A DNA stretch of 64,000 nt from positions 1-64,000 of the forward strand of contig JAFZPH010000024.1 of NCBI GenBank assembly GCA_017550405.1. The letters are read 5' to 3'. The position numbers and the translations under genes were made by a program. Below, in pieces: positions 56,722 to 64,000 of this stretch (its first letter is position 1; every line of letters starts with the position of its first letter). The stretch is from Bacteroidales bacterium (GTDB taxonomy: Bacteria; Bacteroidota; Bacteroidia; Bacteroidales; P3). The notes under the pieces are model-generated. The model was not told the DNA's origin and did no database searches. It saw only the letters and a program-made list of their open reading frames with translations.

Positions 56722-57207
56722 ATGACGATAAACGGGACAACGCAGGAGCTGACGGGGGTGTACCGCTCTCCGTTGGGCGACATCGTGCTGACCAACGACG
56801 GGTCGGCATTGACGGGGTTGCGGTTTGCTGAAACCCCGTGTGGACAGCCTGCCCAAGACATCTTGCCCTTAGCGGATGTCTGCCGTTGGCTCGACCTTTA
56901 TTTCAGCGGAGCAAGGCCTGATTTCACACCACGGCTGGCACCCATGGGAACCCCCTTTCAGCAGTCGGTATGGGGCGAGTTACTCACCATTCCTTACGGG
57001 CAGACAGTCTCATACGGCTATATTGCCAATCGGCTTCGATGCCACTCGGCACAGGCTGTGGGAGGTGCTGTTGGACGCAACCCGATTGCGCTGATTATAC
57101 CCTGCCACCGTGTAATTGGTTCCAATGGCCGACTGACAGGTTACGCCTACGGCCTTGACCGAAAGCAATGGCTGCTGTCGCACGAGGTGCAGAACAGTGT
57201 CGGTTAA
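56722..57207 (+). CDS. ogt: Methylated-DNA-protein cysteine methyltransferase
   Basis: The 161-residue protein takes the methyl group from O6-methylguanine onto its own cysteine, and is used once. The active site is IIPCHRVIG with Cys128. [38 protein letters not shown] and [18 protein letters not shown] are standard. The N-terminal domain is short and no AraC-type Ada domain is present, so the Ogt/AGT type is favoured. It lies 31 bases after a lipoprotein gene. Confidence 0.92.
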   Translation: MTINGTTQELTGVYRSPLGDIVLTNDGSALTGLRFAETPCGQPAQDILPLADVCRWLDLYFSGARPDFTPRLAPMGTPFQQSVWGELLTIPYGQTVSYGYIANRLRCHSAQAVGGAVGRNPIALIIPCHRVIGSNGRLTGYAYGLDRKQWLLSHEVQNSVG

Positions 57208-57214
57208 ACCTTGT

Positions 57215-57240
57215 TGACCGATTTGGGTTGAAGAGCCCAA
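57215..57240 (+). terminator. Possible terminator of ogt and third copy of a short repeat
   Basis: TTGGG pairs with CCCAA (57223-57240) after the stop. TGACCGATTTGGG (57215-57227) is the inverse of the core seen at 28416 and 51549. No U-run. Confidence 0.4.
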
Positions 57241-57295
57241 GCTTTGCCATCAATGCAAATTAATCATCTTGTGGTTTTATGCCATGAGAAAAAAG

Positions 57296-57326
57296 TTGCT
57301 CATATCCAAAATTATGTGTATCTTTG
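57296..57326 (+). promoter_or_regulatory. Promoter of the 161-residue lipoprotein gene
   Basis: TTG (57296-57298), 20-base spacer, TATCTTTG (57319-57326). The leader is about 160 nt and contains a small GTGCT-TGA-AGCAC hairpin. Confidence 0.6.
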
Positions 57327-57489
57327 CATTCTGTGCTTGAAGCACCACCATTTGACATGTTTGTTCATAAATACAAGATTCTGAACAAGAAATGATGATT
57401 TAAATACTCTTTTGGCACACCTATTAATGGTTATTTACCACGGTGGCTCGGACGAAAACATTTAATAACAACTTAATATCTATTTACAA

Positions 57490-57975
57490 ATGAAAAAATT
57501 ATTCACGATTCTCACGACGGTTCTCTTCTGCGGAGCCCTGATGGTTTCCTGCAATAAGGAGAACAAAGAAGACAACACCAAGCTCCCCACCAAAGCCGAT
57601 CTCGTTGGCACATGGGAAGGTTCCTACTCTGGTACCGCAACCCTTGAAGAGAAACAGAATGTGAGCTACACCATTGTCTGGACACTCATCATGAATCCCG
57701 AAAATGCAGCCACTTTTGGTTCGTTGTCTTACAAACTGAACATTACTGGCTATGAAGAGTTGGTTCGCACTGTAGGTATCACCGGCTATGGCGTTCGCCA
57801 GAATACCGACCATGGTTATGTCAATATCGCTGCTGGTGGTCCTCAGGCTGGTATTCTTGATCCTTCAATCGACTTTAGCATCGACCTCAAGGCCAAGACC
57901 CTCACTGGCACCTTCCAAGCCCAAACCAGCCAAATTATCGACCTTGGTGGCGAGACCACGCTCCACAAGAAATAA
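57490..57975 (+). CDS. Hypothetical lipoprotein, lipocalin-like
   Basis: The 161-residue protein has a lipoprotein signal (FCGALMVSCNKEN, lipobox VSC), then KADLVGTWEGSYSGTATLEE and strands ending in LKAKTLTGTFQAQTSQII. The LVGTW-x-G opening and antiparallel strands suggest a small lipocalin-like barrel, but the family is not certain. It stands alone with its own promoter, long leader and terminator. Role unknown. Confidence 0.7.
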   Translation: MKKLFTILTTVLFCGALMVSCNKENKEDNTKLPTKADLVGTWEGSYSGTATLEEKQNVSYTIVWTLIMNPENAATFGSLSYKLNITGYEELVRTVGITGYGVRQNTDHGYVNIAAGGPQAGILDPSIDFSIDLKAKTLTGTFQAQTSQIIDLGGETTLHKK

Positions 57976-58014
57976 TCTTCCACAGGTGTTGCGAGACACC
58001 AAGGATAGTATAGA

Positions 58015-58042
58015 AAGAATGCTTCCATTGCGGAGCATTCTT
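58015..58042 (+). terminator. Terminator of the lipocalin-like lipoprotein gene
   Basis: AAGAATGCT pairs with AGCATTCTT (9 bp), followed by TTG and A/T-rich sequence. It lies just before the end of the convergent PhzF gene and may serve both. Confidence 0.75.
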
Positions 58043-58045
58043 TTG

Positions 58046-58879
58046 TTATATTAGTAGTTCGCCTTTGGCCACGGTGTACCAACGTCCTCCTACGTATACT
58101 TGACCGTCGGGAGTGAGGGATGTCTCCACCACTGACGGGCGTCCCATCTTTTCTCCCTGCATAAAGGAATAGTCTGACCCAGGGACTGCCATACCTCGGC
58201 GTTGGAGGTAGTGTGTCAGGGCGGCATTTGCTGTACCTGTGGCGGACTCCTCATTGACCCCATAGAGTGGGCCAAAATTGCGTACATGAGCTGTGAACTG
58301 GTCGCCGACGGCGGAGAAAGCGTGAACGCCCACCACTTCCAACTCCTGGCTCAGTTGGGACAAGGCTTCCATGTCGGGATTCAAGGCCTCCAGTTCAGCG
58401 AGGGTGCTCACGGGCAGGATGATGTCCGGCAACCCTGTGGAGACAATCTCCACTGGCATGGTAGGTACGCGGCACCCCATCACGTGGCACAGTCGCGCTA
58501 TGTCGACCTTGCGTTCCACCACCCGCGGTGTTGCCATCTGCATCATCACGCTGTCACCCACACGCACCTCCAAGTCTCCTGCCAGCGTATGGTTCAGGCA
58601 GGTGGAACCACTTGGCACGATACCCTCCTCTTTCAACAGGCCGAAGGTGGCTATTGTGGCATGTCCGCAGAGGTCCACCTCGCTTTTGGGAGTGAAGTAG
58701 CGCACGGTGAATTCCTTCGGCCCATTCTGCTGCACAAAGGCCGTCTCCGAATAGCGTAACTCAGCCGCCACCTGCTGCATCAGGCTGTCTGGTGGGAAAT
58801 CATTGTCTAGCAGTACTACCCCTGTGGGATTGCCGCCAAAGGGCTTGTCGGTGAAAGCGTCTACGATATAATATTGCAT
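58046..58879 (-). CDS. PhzF-family isomerase/epimerase
   Basis: The 277-residue protein has the PhzF fold: YYIVDAFTDKPFGGNPTGVV with VAAELRYSETAFV in the N-terminal half (conserved Glu near residue 45), FTPKSEVDLCGHATIATFGL, and NEESATGTANAALTHYLQRR in the C-terminal half. The family interconverts or isomerises small acids; only the Pseudomonas member makes phenazines, so the name does not imply phenazine synthesis. It is read leftward, convergent with the lipoprotein gene, and is preceded by the repeat-rich gap shared with the ABC gene. Confidence 0.9.
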   Translation of the reverse strand: MQYYIVDAFTDKPFGGNPTGVVLLDNDFPPDSLMQQVAAELRYSETAFVQQNGPKEFTVRYFTPKSEVDLCGHATIATFGLLKEEGIVPSGSTCLNHTLAGDLEVRVGDSVMMQMATPRVVERKVDIARLCHVMGCRVPTMPVEIVSTGLPDIILPVSTLAELEALNPDMEALSQLSQELEVVGVHAFSAVGDQFTAHVRNFGPLYGVNEESATGTANAALTHYLQRRGMAVPGSDYSFMQGEKMGRPSVVETSLTPDGQVYVGGRWYTVAKGELLI

Positions 58880-58885
58880 ATCTTT

Positions 58886-59090
58886 ATGAATGTGTTAACT
58901 CGTTAATTCGTGATTTCGTTAGTCGGTTGTCTACCTTTGAATATGTTAATACATAAATGCGTTAATTCGTTAGTCGAATGTGTACCTTTATATGTGTTAA
59001 TTCGTTATCTCTTTGGTCAGTTGTAGGACTGTGAAAGTGCTTACCTGTTTATTAGTTTACTCGTGAATTTGACTTACGCATTAACACGAT
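58886..59090. repeat. A/T-rich region of degenerate repeats
   Basis: GTTAATTCGTTA-type units recur about four times, some followed by GTCG...TGT(C/G)TACCTTT. The left end GAATGTGTTAA reappears inverted at the right end as TAACACATTC. It separates the PhzF gene from the ABC gene. No gene is seen. Confidence 0.6.
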
Positions 59091-59097
59091 AACACAT

Positions 59098-60918
59098 TCA
59101 CACATTCAGATTAACGGTGTCGGCAATCTTGTCCACGTTCATGCTGCGGGCGGAGGCATCGAAGATTTCCTTGTACAACCCGCCTTTCTGGTACACTTCG
59201 GTAGGCGAACCGTGCTGTACGGCGTGACCCTTGTCCAGCACATACAACGCGTCGGAATCGATTATCTGTCCGATGTTGTGGCTGATGACTATCACCGTGC
59301 GCCCCTGCTTGATGGCGTCGATGGAGTTCTTTATCTGCTCCGTGGCGATGGCGTCGAGACTGGCGGTGGGTTCGTCAAGGAAGATAATCGGCGGGTTCTT
59401 CAGGAACATGCGTGCAATGGCAATCCGCTGCTGCTGGCCACCACTCAGTTGCAGGGCATTGGCCTCGAACCCACCGGGCAGTGCCACAATCTGGTCGTAG
59501 ATATAAGCCTGCCGTGCCGCCTGCTCTACATCGGCACGTGTGGCTGAGGGGTTGCCGTAGCGGATATTCTCCTCGATGGTGCCGCTGAAGATATGGTTTT
59601 TCTGCAACACCAGCCCGATATTGTCGCGCAGCACCTGCGTGTCCCACTCCTTCAACGGCACACCATCCAGTGTGATGCTCCCGCTGTCGGGGGCGTAGAA
59701 CTTGTCCAGCAGGTTGACAATCGTGGTCTTGCCTGCACCGCTCAACCCCACCAAGGCGGTAGTCTTGCCCGGCTCGATGGTCATGCTGAGGTCGCGGATG
59801 GCATGTGTGCCGTTGCTGTAGGTAAACTCCACATGTTTAAGTTCAAAAGCACCCTTCACCACAGCGGGGCGATGGCTGCCGGTCGGCTCCACTTCGCCGT
59901 CGGCTTCCAGTATGCCGAAAAAGCCTTCGGCATATATCAGTGCGTCGTTCAGGTCGTCGTAGATGCGATGCAGCTGCCGGATGGGTGCGCTGACGTTGCT
60001 GAACAGCAGCACATGGTACATAATCTTACCGATGGTCATGCCCGGATAGTCAATCAGCACCAAGTAGGCGGTGAGGATGATTATCAGCACCGTGCCGATC
60101 TGCTCGACAAAAGTCTTCAGCCCCTCGAAGAGGAAACTGATGCGCCGTGTTGCCATCTGCTGGTCGGTGGAATCGTTTTGTAGCCGCGCCTGCCGGTCGG
60201 CCTCAAGCCGCTCGCGATTGAACGACTTGATAACCCCCATGCTTTCTATGATGTTCATGATGCCGTGGTTCAACGCCTGGTGGGTACCGAACACGCGTCT
60301 GCGCCACCCCTTCATCCGTACCCCTTGGCGGGCGGTGATGAAGAAGTAAATCGGAATAATGGCCAAGGCCACAATTCCCACATACACATTGGCGGCAAAC
60401 ATCAGCACCAATGCCATCACCGCACTGGTGAACAGAGGCAGGATGTCGATAAAGAAGTTCTTGACTGTATTGCTGAGGCTCATCACCCCGCGGTCGATGC
60501 GGGTCTGCAACTTGCCCGGCTCGTTGCCCTCGTTGCTGAAGAAAGCCATGCGGAACTGCAGTATGCGGTCCACCACTCGCAGCGACAGGTCGCGGCTGAC
60601 GTTAATCCTTATCTTCTCGCCGAAGATGCGTTGCCCGAAGGTGATGACCGCAGCCAGCACCTCCTTGCCCAGCAGCACCGCGCTGACGATGAGCAGCAGC
60701 CGTGCCGCCTCGCCCCAGTCGAAGCCCCCCTCCACATGCAGCAACTCGTTGATGGCATCCACCGCACGGTCCAGCACCACCGCGTTCACCTGCGCCATTA
60801 GCGACCCCACAAAGGTCAGCACCAGTGTCAGAATCAGCAGCCACCTGTATGGCAGCACAAAGGGCAGCAGCTTCTTCAGCAGTCCGCCCACACCCATCTT
60901 CGAAACGGAATCATCCAT
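59098..60918 (-). CDS. ABC exporter, fused permease and ATPase
   Basis: The 606-residue half-transporter has six membrane helices in the first ~320 residues and one nucleotide-binding domain. Walker A is GLSGAGKTTIVNLLDKFY. The signature is LSGGQQQRIAIARMF, the Walker B is IIFLDEPTASLD, and the Q- and H-loops are GLVLQKNHIFSG and VIVISHN. It is of the MsbA/McjD type, working as a dimer. The substrate (lipid, peptide or drug) is unknown. A TACTTTTG promoter box is 26 bases upstream. Confidence 0.93.
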   Translation of the reverse strand: MDDSVSKMGVGGLLKKLLPFVLPYRWLLILTLVLTFVGSLMAQVNAVVLDRAVDAINELLHVEGGFDWGEAARLLLIVSAVLLGKEVLAAVITFGQRIFGEKIRINVSRDLSLRVVDRILQFRMAFFSNEGNEPGKLQTRIDRGVMSLSNTVKNFFIDILPLFTSAVMALVLMFAANVYVGIVALAIIPIYFFITARQGVRMKGWRRRVFGTHQALNHGIMNIIESMGVIKSFNRERLEADRQARLQNDSTDQQMATRRISFLFEGLKTFVEQIGTVLIIILTAYLVLIDYPGMTIGKIMYHVLLFSNVSAPIRQLHRIYDDLNDALIYAEGFFGILEADGEVEPTGSHRPAVVKGAFELKHVEFTYSNGTHAIRDLSMTIEPGKTTALVGLSGAGKTTIVNLLDKFYAPDSGSITLDGVPLKEWDTQVLRDNIGLVLQKNHIFSGTIEENIRYGNPSATRADVEQAARQAYIYDQIVALPGGFEANALQLSGGQQQRIAIARMFLKNPPIIFLDEPTASLDAIATEQIKNSIDAIKQGRTVIVISHNIGQIIDSDALYVLDKGHAVQHGSPTEVYQKGGLYKEIFDASARSMNVDKIADTVNLNV

Positions 60919-60944
60919 ATACTATCATCTTTTCAAATTCAGTG

Positions 60945-60952
60945 CAAAAGTA
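60945..60952 (-). promoter_or_regulatory. Promoter of the ABC exporter gene
   Basis: TACTTTTG followed by CA on the minus strand, 26 bases before the ATG. Confidence 0.6.
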
Positions 60953-61168
60953 CAAAAAAAATCCCAAACCGAAACATCTCTTATGTCGGCAGAGAGGAAA
61001 AAAATACCTCCCTTGTCACTTTTCGTGCAGAAAATGGCTCTAATGGGGCAGAAACGAAATGTTAGTCGGTATGTTATTCTCGCTACTATCATCCAACACA
61101 TCTAACTCTACTGCAATTTTTTTGATACAATTACGTTATATGTTCAACAATAAAAAACACTAATCCTC

Positions 61169-64000
61169 ATGAAGAAAAAACACTTACTGTTAGCAGCCAT
61201 TCTGATGCTAGCTGTATCTTCGGCTTGGGCTGATACGCTCGATGTGTGTCTGCCATGGACCCATGCACAACGTTATGTTCCCATCAACACCGTATATGCT
61301 GACTGGGGCTTCGAGAACGAGTTCATCTACCCCGCCTCGCGTGTGAACGAGATGGCTGGCGGAACAATTACGCAGATTACCTTTTACGCCATGAGCGACT
61401 CGCTGGATTTTCCCGAGACCTTTCAGCTGCGCATGGAGGAAGTAGCCGACACTGCGACCCAGCCCCTTGCGTGGGTCCGCACCAGTGCTGTGCGGCACGT
61501 ATGGACAGGTTCGGTCGCCATCCGCGACAGTTTATGGACTATCACCCTCGACACAGCTTTCCCCTACATGGGTGGCAACCTGCTGCTCTCTTTCCGCGGA
61601 TTGGGGCAGGATGGAGGTTTCATGACATACGATAATATTTTCTGTGTATGCTCAACAGGATACCATTCCGTCACTTGCCGCAATGCCAACGCGCAGCATG
61701 TCATCAACAGCTGGTTGGTCAATTCACCACAGGTGCTTCCTTCGGTGACATTCGTATACACACCCGGTGACTGCCGCCGCCCGATGGCCGTCGTCGCCGA
61801 CAGTGTGGGACCACACGCTGCCCTACTGAGCTGGGACAGTGTAAGCGGTGCCATGGGGTATGAGTGGAAACTGTATGCCGATGGACTGATAGTGGATAGC
61901 GGCCTCGCCACAGCCACGATGGTAACGCTCAACTCGCTCACTACTGCCACCGACTACACTTTCCGCGTGCGGACGGTTTGCGATTCGGCTGCCACCAGCG
62001 CTTATGCCAGCAGGACGTTTACCACCCCGTGCGATGTGATTCGGCCATACGACCTTCCATTTGTTGAGGATTTCGAGGATTGCCCCACCATGGAGAATTT
62101 CCACGGCATACGTTGCTGGACATTCCTTGCCTATAGCCGTGAGAACTGGCTGCGCGTGGAGCGCTCGTCGGGCAACAATATTTTCAGTTTTTTCCCACAG
62201 GACAACAGTACCCCGCAGTTTGCCGTCCTGCCGCAGATGCAGGGAATACCCAGCCTGACCCTTAGCTTCAGAATGCGCAGCAGCAATAGGCCAGGCAGCT
62301 TTGAGATTGGCGTGATGACCGACCCAACCGACACGCTGACATTCACGCCTGTGGAAGTCTTCGACACGGTGCTGACAGCCAATGCATGGCAGAATGTGGA
62401 GGTGAGTTTCTCCTACTATACAGGCACCACCGGGTATATTGCGTTCCGCGCCGGTATGCCTTCGTCGGTTACTATGAGTTGGATTGAAATTGACGACATT
62501 GTGGTTAATGTAACCCCAACATGCGACCAGATGCAGGGCATCGAGGTTGCCAACGTCACCTCCTCGTCTGCCGATATTGTCATCCATGACACCGATGCCG
62601 TCGGAGCCACTTATGTTGTCACCCTTTCAGGCGGAGGAGCCATTCGGACAGTAACACAGTCGGGCAGCGGCGCCATATCCTTTGCTGGCCTTGCACCCAC
62701 GACCGACTACACCGCCAGCGTCAAGAAACTGTGTGCCGACAGCACCGCTCATCCTCCCCTCTCAGTCGTTTTCCGTACCTCCTGTGCCCCGATGCCGCTG
62801 CCCTGGAGCGAGTCGTTTGAGGACTGCGGCCTGAATATTCCCGAATGCTGGAAGACAATAAACCTGCAATCCAACAGCCTCTCTATCGCCACCGCCGTTG
62901 GCTATGGCTCGGGGAGCCGCTCACTCACATGCTACAGCTCGCATACACCGGAACTACTGGTGGTATTGCCCGAATTCAGCATGCAGCCCGACAGCCTGCT
63001 GCTCGGCCTTGAAGTGTCGCGCTACACCCATGGCAGCGACTCGGCCACCGGAGTGGAGGTGGGCATCCTCGTCGATACCGCCGACGCCTCCTCTTTCGTG
63101 CCGATGGCCACCTGCATCCCCTCCGCATTCTGGACTTGGCAGCACTACAACGTCACTTTCCCCGGCTACACTTCTGGTCGTATAGCCTTGCGGTTCCTTC
63201 TCGTCTCGAACGTTTCGGAAACGGCACACACATTCGTCGACAACATCACCGTTGAGGCATTGACCGACTCGTTTGTCGACACCTGCGCCCAACCCACGGA
63301 AATCCGGGTGACGGACATCCATGGTGACAGAGCCACACTACATATCGTCTCACCGATGGCTGTGCCGCACTACATGGTGTATGCCAATGGCGACAGTGTG
63401 GAGGTGTTCAGCAGCGTCTGCACCCTCACCGGCCTTGTCAACGACAGCCTGTACACCGTGGCTGTCAGCTCCATCTGTGCCGACAGCAGCCACACGGCCC
63501 GCACCGAAGTGCAGTTCCGCACAGACTTATGCGCCCCGATGCCGCTGCCCTGGAGCGAAGACTTCGACACCGTGAACACCTCTGGCAGCAACAGCGTGCA
63601 ACTGACAGATGCGTTGCCTTGCTGGAAACGTTGCGGTAGAGGCACAAGCACTGTCGATAATGAGTATGGCACGACCAACTACCGGCTCAAGTTGGAACTC
63701 GGCTCCTACAACCGCAACAACATCGTAGTGCTTCCCGACCTGCAAGGCGATTTAAGCAACATGGAAATGAGCTTTTACAGCATCCCCAGCTACCCGTATA
63801 ATTCCACCGACCATATTCTACAGGTGGGTTACACGCTGACACCTGACGACACAGTCAGTTTCCGTCCGCTATATTCCTTCAATGCAGCCGACTATGTGGT
63901 CAGCTATAATGTAGTGCCGCGCACAGAGACAGTCTCCTTCAACGGTGCGCCTGCCGACAGCCGTATAGCCCTGCGCATCCCTATGGGCGACATCGCCTTC
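61169..64000 (+). CDS. Large surface protein with Fn3 and jelly-roll domains (3' truncated by the window)
   Basis: The frame runs 944 codons without a stop to the window end. It starts MKKKHLLLAAILMLAVSSAWA, a signal peptide. The mature part has a ~180-residue start domain (YVPINTVYADWGFENEFIYP), a fibronectin III domain (AALLSWDSVSGAMGYEWKLY), then repeated units of an ~80-residue Fn3-like domain and a ~150-residue jelly-roll marked by LPFVEDFEDC, MPLPWSESFEDC and MPLPWSEDFDTV. Such 'cleaved adhesin'/MAM-like repeats are typical of T9SS cargo in Bacteroidetes, with a sorting domain expected beyond the window. It is likely an adhesin or a protein associated with a surface protease. Confidence 0.85.
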   Translation, partial: MKKKHLLLAAILMLAVSSAWADTLDVCLPWTHAQRYVPINTVYADWGFENEFIYPASRVNEMAGGTITQITFYAMSDSLDFPETFQLRMEEVADTATQPLAWVRTSAVRHVWTGSVAIRDSLWTITLDTAFPYMGGNLLLSFRGLGQDGGFMTYDNIFCVCSTGYHSVTCRNANAQHVINSWLVNSPQVLPSVTFVYTPGDCRRPMAVVADSVGPHAALLSWDSVSGAMGYEWKLYADGLIVDSGLATATMVTLNSLTTATDYTFRVRTVCDSAATSAYASRTFTTPCDVIRPYDLPFVEDFEDCPTMENFHGIRCWTFLAYSRENWLRVERSSGNNIFSFFPQDNSTPQFAVLPQMQGIPSLTLSFRMRSSNRPGSFEIGVMTDPTDTLTFTPVEVFDTVLTANAWQNVEVSFSYYTGTTGYIAFRAGMPSSVTMSWIEIDDIVVNVTPTCDQMQGIEVANVTSSSADIVIHDTDAVGATYVVTLSGGGAIRTVTQSGSGAISFAGLAPTTDYTASVKKLCADSTAHPPLSVVFRTSCAPMPLPWSESFEDCGLNIPECWKTINLQSNSLSIATAVGYGSGSRSLTCYSSHTPELLVVLPEFSMQPDSLLLGLEVSRYTHGSDSATGVEVGILVDTADASSFVPMATCIPSAFWTWQHYNVTFPGYTSGRIALRFLLVSNVSETAHTFVDNITVEALTDSFVDTCAQPTEIRVTDIHGDRATLHIVSPMAVPHYMVYANGDSVEVFSSVCTLTGLVNDSLYTVAVSSICADSSHTARTEVQFRTDLCAPMPLPWSEDFDTVNTSGSNSVQLTDALPCWKRCGRGTSTVDNEYGTTNYRLKLELGSYNRNNIVVLPDLQGDLSNMEMSFYSIPSYPYNSTDHILQVGYTLTPDDTVSFRPLYSFNAADYVVSYNVVPRTETVSFNGAPADSRIALRIPMGDIAF

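Overview
The window comes from a member of the Bacteroidota, most likely an uncultured gut-type Bacteroidales. Many genes are preceded by the Bacteroidetes promoter -7 box (TATCTTTG or TACTTTTG, often with TTTG/TTG 18-20 bases upstream) and rarely by strong Shine-Dalgarno sequences. There are type IX secretion (T9SS) sorting domains, PF14905-type outer-membrane barrels, several OmpA proteins, the acpP-fabF-rnc operon and an rpmB-rpsU ribosomal pair. Family or genus cannot be fixed from this window. No rRNA, tRNA, CRISPR array or transposase was seen.

Layout. 0.3-8.5 kb: housekeeping genes (dus, cdd, a PpiD-like chaperone/dxr operon), a TPR operon whose second gene carries an in-frame TGA, and a Cu/Zn-type permease with an 11-base homopolymer upstream. 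8.5-20.8 kb: an accessory island. It holds two copies of a three-gene DUF3791/DUF3990 (ADP-ribosyltransferase-like) module, an operon with a macro-like (A1S_2505-type) protein and a GIY-YIG nuclease, a KilA-N protein, an AAA/DUF4143 ATPase, a PF14905 outer-membrane receptor, a GNAT acetyltransferase, a thioredoxin-like lipoprotein and a DUF6266-like gene. Two diverged direct copies of a ~130-bp element flank the middle of it, and an array of eight phased 11-mers (4+4 around ATTA) precedes the DUF6266-like gene. 21-41 kb: mostly core genes (flavodoxin, phosphohexomutase, a secreted EEP nuclease/HhH outer-membrane operon, rnc-fabF-acpP, purN-glycosyltransferase-OmpA, pgi, ssb, mutY, rpmB, rpsU, a MutS-like ATPase). 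41-50 kb: surface proteins (FISUMP/T9SS/OmpA/lipoprotein operon, a duplicated and truncated lipoprotein gene, a Ser-rich secreted protein). 50-64 kb: tryptophanase with a structured leader, an antitoxin-toxin-LuxR operon divergent from a second PF14905 receptor, lipoproteins, ogt, PhzF, an ABC exporter, and the 5' part of a large multidomain surface protein that leaves the window on the right.

How the genes may work together. Much of the accessory content deals with the cell surface (receptor-type barrels with structured leaders, T9SS cargo, OmpA anchors) or with nucleotide/ADP-ribose chemistry and nucleic acids (DUF3990 pairs, macro-like protein, GIY-YIG, KilA-N, RelE-type toxin). The best candidates for an undescribed system are the duplicated DUF3791-DUF3990-small ORF modules next to the macro-like/GIY-YIG operon, and the 11-bp phased array at 20.7 kb. 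Functions given for DUF families are inferences from family resemblance recalled from memory, not from a search.
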